DNA from: Pseudomonadota bacterium
GTDB taxonomy: Bacteria > Desulfobacterota > Desulfovibrionia > Desulfovibrionales > Desulfovibrionaceae
Length of the DNA stretch: 64,000 nucleotides
Direction of reading: 5' to 3'
NCBI GenBank assembly: GCA_018816865.1
Contig: JAHIUW010000017.1
Coordinates: 186,001-250,000 of the forward strand
Shown: piece after piece, positions 61,663-64,000 of the stretch
How the letters are laid out: the number at the start of each line of letters is the position of its first letter
Numbering within the stretch: the stretch's first letter is position 1
Made by a program: the position numbers and the translations under genes
The notes under the pieces: generated by a model
Database searches by the model: none
Seen by the model: only the letters and a program-made list of their open reading frames with translations
What the model was told of the DNA's origin: nothing

Positions 61663-63044
61663 TAACCTCCGATGATCTTGCCGGGGTTCAGGATCCCCTT
61701 GGGATCAATGGCTGCCTTCAGGGCCTTGGCGTAGGCGATGGTGGCCGGCGATGTTTCCTTGACCAGCCACTTGGACTTGGCCAGGCCGATGCCGTGCTCT
61801 CCGGACAACGTGCCCTTCAAGGACAGGGCCACGTCGAAGATCTCGTCCACGGCCTGCTCCACGCGATGGAACTCTTCCTTGTCGCGCTTGTCGCAGAGGA
61901 TGGTCGGGTGCAGGTTGCCGTCACCGGCATGGCCGAAGGTGCCGATGTCCAGCCTGTATTTCTTGCCGATCTCATTGATGGCGCGAATCATGGCCGGAAT
62001 CTGGGAACGCGGCACAGTAGCATCCTCAAGCACTGTGGTCGGCTTGGCACGGGCCAGGGCGGGCAGCGCGGCGCGGCGGGCTTCCCACAGCTTGTTGCGC
62101 TCGGCTTCGTCCTTGGCGGCCTTGACCTCCACGGCTCCGGCCTTCTTGCAGATGGTCACGATCTTCTCGGCTTCCTCGGCCACCTGGGCCGCGTGGCCAT
62201 CGACCTCGATCAGCAGGATGGCCTGGGCGTCGGTGGGCAGACCGGCCTTGGTGAAGGCCTCGACGTAGTTAATGGTGGCGTTGTCCAGGATCTCCAGGGT
62301 GCAGGGCACGATCTTGGCGGCGATGATGGCGGCCACGGTCTCGGAGGCCTTGTCGATGTCGTCATAGATGGCCATCATGGCCTTGTTGGCCGCCGGGGGC
62401 GGGACAAGCTTGAGGATGATCTCGTTGAACACGCCCATGGTGCCTTCGGAGGCGATCTGCAGGGCGGAGAGGTTCAGGCCGGTGACACACTTCACGGTGC
62501 GCGAACCTGATTTCACGAGTTCGCCGTTGACGTCAAAGAAGTCGACGCCCATGACGTAGTCCTTGGTCACGCCGTATTTCAGACCGCGCAGGCCACCCGC
62601 GTTCTCGGCCACGTTGCCGCCCAGGGTGGACACGGCCTGGGAGCCCGGGTCCGGGGGATAGAACAGGCCACGCTTGGCCACTTCATTGGCAAAGGTGGCA
62701 GTGACCACACCGGGCTGGACCACGGCGTAGAGGTCCTGCTCGTTGATCTCGATGATCTTGTTCAGGGAGTTTGTCAGCAGCACGATACCGCCCGCGGGGG
62801 GAATGGTGCCGCCGGAGAGATTGGTCCCGGCTCCACGGGGCGTGAGGGGCAGGCCGTGTTCGTTGCAAAGGCGAACGACTTGACCCAAGGCCTCACTCGT
62901 TGTGGGTCGCACGGCCATCTCGGGGATGACGGGATCGAGCACGGCCGCGTCGTAGGAATAGGAGTGACGATCGGCCTCGGAGTCCAGGACGTTCTCCTTT
63001 CCTACGATTGCCTGAAATTCTTTAGTAAGGGCAGCACTGGGCAT
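61662..63044 (-). CDS. FAD-linked D-lactate dehydrogenase, GlcD family
   Basis: A 460-residue FAD protein of the vanillyl-alcohol oxidase fold. The FAD-binding PRGAGTNLSGGTIP is near residue 75. The C-terminal catalytic part has the typical GTFGHAGDGNLHPTI and GTLSGEHGIGLAKS with the metal-binding histidines. It oxidises D-lactate (or glycolate) to the keto acid. Its place after lactate permease and before the GlcF-like gene and pta-ackA makes D-lactate the likely substrate, as in Desulfovibrio. AGGAGA precedes the ATG. Confidence 0.93.
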   Translation of the reverse strand: MPSAALTKEFQAIVGKENVLDSEADRHSYSYDAAVLDPVIPEMAVRPTTSEALGQVVRLCNEHGLPLTPRGAGTNLSGGTIPPAGGIVLLTNSLNKIIEINEQDLYAVVQPGVVTATFANEVAKRGLFYPPDPGSQAVSTLGGNVAENAGGLRGLKYGVTKDYVMGVDFFDVNGELVKSGSRTVKCVTGLNLSALQIASEGTMGVFNEIILKLVPPPAANKAMMAIYDDIDKASETVAAIIAAKIVPCTLEILDNATINYVEAFTKAGLPTDAQAILLIEVDGHAAQVAEEAEKIVTICKKAGAVEVKAAKDEAERNKLWEARRAALPALARAKPTTVLEDATVPRSQIPAMIRAINEIGKKYRLDIGTFGHAGDGNLHPTILCDKRDKEEFHRVEQAVDEIFDVALSLKGTLSGEHGIGLAKSKWLVKETSPATIAYAKALKAAIDPKGILNPGKIIGG

Positions 63045-63078
63045 GAACTTATTCTCCTAAAGAGTCTATTGGATGATA

Positions 63079-63110
63079 CCCCCGGGGCAGGGTCTGCCCG
63101 GCCCCGGGGG
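63079..63110 (-). other. Intercistronic stem-loop between lactate permease and glcD genes
   Basis: CCCCCGGGGC (63079-63088) pairs perfectly with GCCCCGGGGG (63101-63110). There is no T run. As in other operons of this window it could limit read-through or stabilise the permease mRNA. Confidence 0.6.
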
Positions 63111-63180
63111 ATTCTTATCGGTTTTGCCTGTGCGCGTCGGATACCGATAGAGGACCAACGCGCCGTTCATCACTCCGCGC

Positions 63181-64000
63181 CTAGAACAGGTGCGGAAGGA
63201 AAACGAAGCTCATCAGACTGGTGACAATGGCCACCACGGTGCCATAGAGCAGGAAGGGCCACACGGTCTTCTTCAGGATCTGGCCTTCCATGCCGGAGAG
63301 TCCGACGACCGCGCACACAGCCACGATGTTGTGGATGCAGATCATGTTGCCCATGCCGCCACCAACGGCCTGAGCGGCCACGATGATCTGATGGGGCAGA
63401 CCCAACTGACCGGCAACGCCCCACTGGAACTCGGCGAACAGCAGGTCGGACACGGTGTTGGAGCCGGTGATGAACGCACCCAGACCGCCCACAAAGGAGG
63501 CGAACACCGGCCAGGCGTTGCCGGCGATGCCGGCCACTGCCTTGGCCATGGCCAGAGGCATGGAGGGGTAGGCGTGGGGGTTCAGGGCGACGTCCGCAAT
63601 GCCGGAACCGCGGAAGATGGACACCAGGGCCACTGCGGCAAACAGGGCGATGGTGGGGTTCTTCATGGTGGCGATGGACTGGCTCCAGGCGGCCTTGACC
63701 TTGTCACCGGGCATGCCGTGGATGAAGATCGTCAGGATGGCCACCAGGGTGAAGGGAATGGTACCGGGCAGGTACAGGTAAGCGATGGCTGCGTTGACGG
63801 ACTCGTAGCCAAGGATGTGGCTGAACTTGATGGCCACGGGAGCGAGCATACCCTTGATGCCCAGCTCGGGAATGCGGGTCACGACCAGAATCAGGCCGAT
63901 CAGGATATAGGGCAACCAGGCCTTGAACTGGCTCATGTTTGCCGTGAACTGCTTCGTGCCACCCTCGGACTTGACGGAACCGGTCCACTCGGGCTCCCAC
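63181..64000 (-). CDS. L-lactate permease (LctP family), C-terminal part cut by window edge
   Basis: The visible 272 codons run to the window edge without a start. They begin WEPEWTGSVKSEGG and pass through FTANMSQFKAWLPYILIGLI, so the ATG at 63936 is internal, not the gene start. Family features are LYLPGTIPFTLV, FVGGLGAFITGSNTVSDLLF and QAVGGGMGNMICIHNIVAVCA. LctP proteins are about 550-570 residues, so roughly half is present. It carries lactate into the cell with protons or sodium and heads the lactate operon in this window. Confidence 0.95.
   Translation of the reverse strand, partial: WEPEWTGSVKSEGGTKQFTANMSQFKAWLPYILIGLILVVTRIPELGIKGMLAPVAIKFSHILGYESVNAAIAYLYLPGTIPFTLVAILTIFIHGMPGDKVKAAWSQSIATMKNPTIALFAAVALVSIFRGSGIADVALNPHAYPSMPLAMAKAVAGIAGNAWPVFASFVGGLGAFITGSNTVSDLLFAEFQWGVAGQLGLPHQIIVAAQAVGGGMGNMICIHNIVAVCAVVGLSGMEGQILKKTVWPFLLYGTVVAIVTSLMSFVFLPHLF

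Noticed and set aside
63704-64000. 98-codon minus-strand frame at the right edge
   Set aside because: Out of frame with the lactate permease, whose own frame is open to base 64000.
1-64000. CRISPR arrays, tRNA or rRNA genes, intact IS elements
   Set aside because: No regularly spaced repeats, no TPsiC-like segments in a cloverleaf context and no transposase or integrase were seen.

Overview
The window reads as a stretch of chromosome from a high-GC, lactate-oxidising, sulfate-reducing deltaproteobacterium of the Desulfovibrionales type. This is inferred from gene order and family resemblance, not from a marker gene. The strongest sign is the minus-strand block from 64.0 to 54.1 kb: lactate permease, GlcD-like oxidase, GlcF-like Fe-S protein, two-domain Pta, AckA, LutC and a fused LutA/LutB-type Fe-S protein. 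That is essentially the organic-acid oxidation region known from Desulfovibrio vulgaris. Sigma-54 regulation, HDOD, HD-GYP and GGDEF proteins and an HBM-type chemoreceptor fit the same group. No rRNA, tRNA, CRISPR array or intact mobile element was seen.

Layout. 0-11.6 kb: the first 39 codons of a Fur-family regulator at the left edge (minus), a REC-PAS-GGDEF diguanylate cyclase, an M16C peptidase, an HDOD protein, a VgrG-related lysozyme-like protein, an HD/YihY/Cys-rich run and an unknown membrane-anchored protein. 11.9-17.8 kb: a signalling module in which a REC-GAF-HD-GYP response regulator is divergent from an HDOD/histidine-kinase/receiver protein that overlaps a MinD/FlhG-like ATPase with a degenerate receiver tail. 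17.9-22.2 kb: FadL porin, pyruvate kinase and UDP-glucuronate decarboxylase, each with a good minus-strand terminator. 22.3-27.7 kb: a TetR regulator with a long palindromic operator, a DctPQM TRAP transporter and Pgi. 27.8-34 kb: a TauE/SafE permease, then a FadR-type regulator with twin TGGTnnnACCA operators, betA, betB and a betaine/choline-type binding protein without its own permease. 34.2-42.5 kb: a GNAT acetyltransferase, two tandem paralogous branched-chain-type binding proteins, LivHMGF and phenylacetate-CoA ligase. 42.6-47.4 kb: an exported acetolactate decarboxylase, a small zinc-ribbon protein with a sigma-54-like promoter, and a two-component pair (NtrC-type regulator plus REC-kinase). 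47.4-52 kb: a DUF4139 protein, an MCP and CheW. 52-54 kb: Dabb protein, thioesterase and an FMN alpha-hydroxy-acid oxidase homologue whose usual catalytic histidine is tyrosine.

How it works together. The right end takes up lactate, oxidises it to pyruvate by D-type (GlcD/GlcF) and L-type (LutC/LutAB) enzymes, and makes ATP from acetyl-CoA through Pta and AckA. The middle is solute uptake (TRAP, Liv, betaine/choline-like) with linked catabolic genes (BetAB, PaaK), each with its own local regulator or promoter. The left third is dominated by cyclic-di-GMP and phosphorelay signalling. The least explained parts are the HDOD-kinase/MinD-receiver/HD-GYP module, the sigma-54 controlled acetolactate decarboxylase locus, and the tyrosine-substituted alpha-hydroxy-acid oxidase attached to the lactate cluster.
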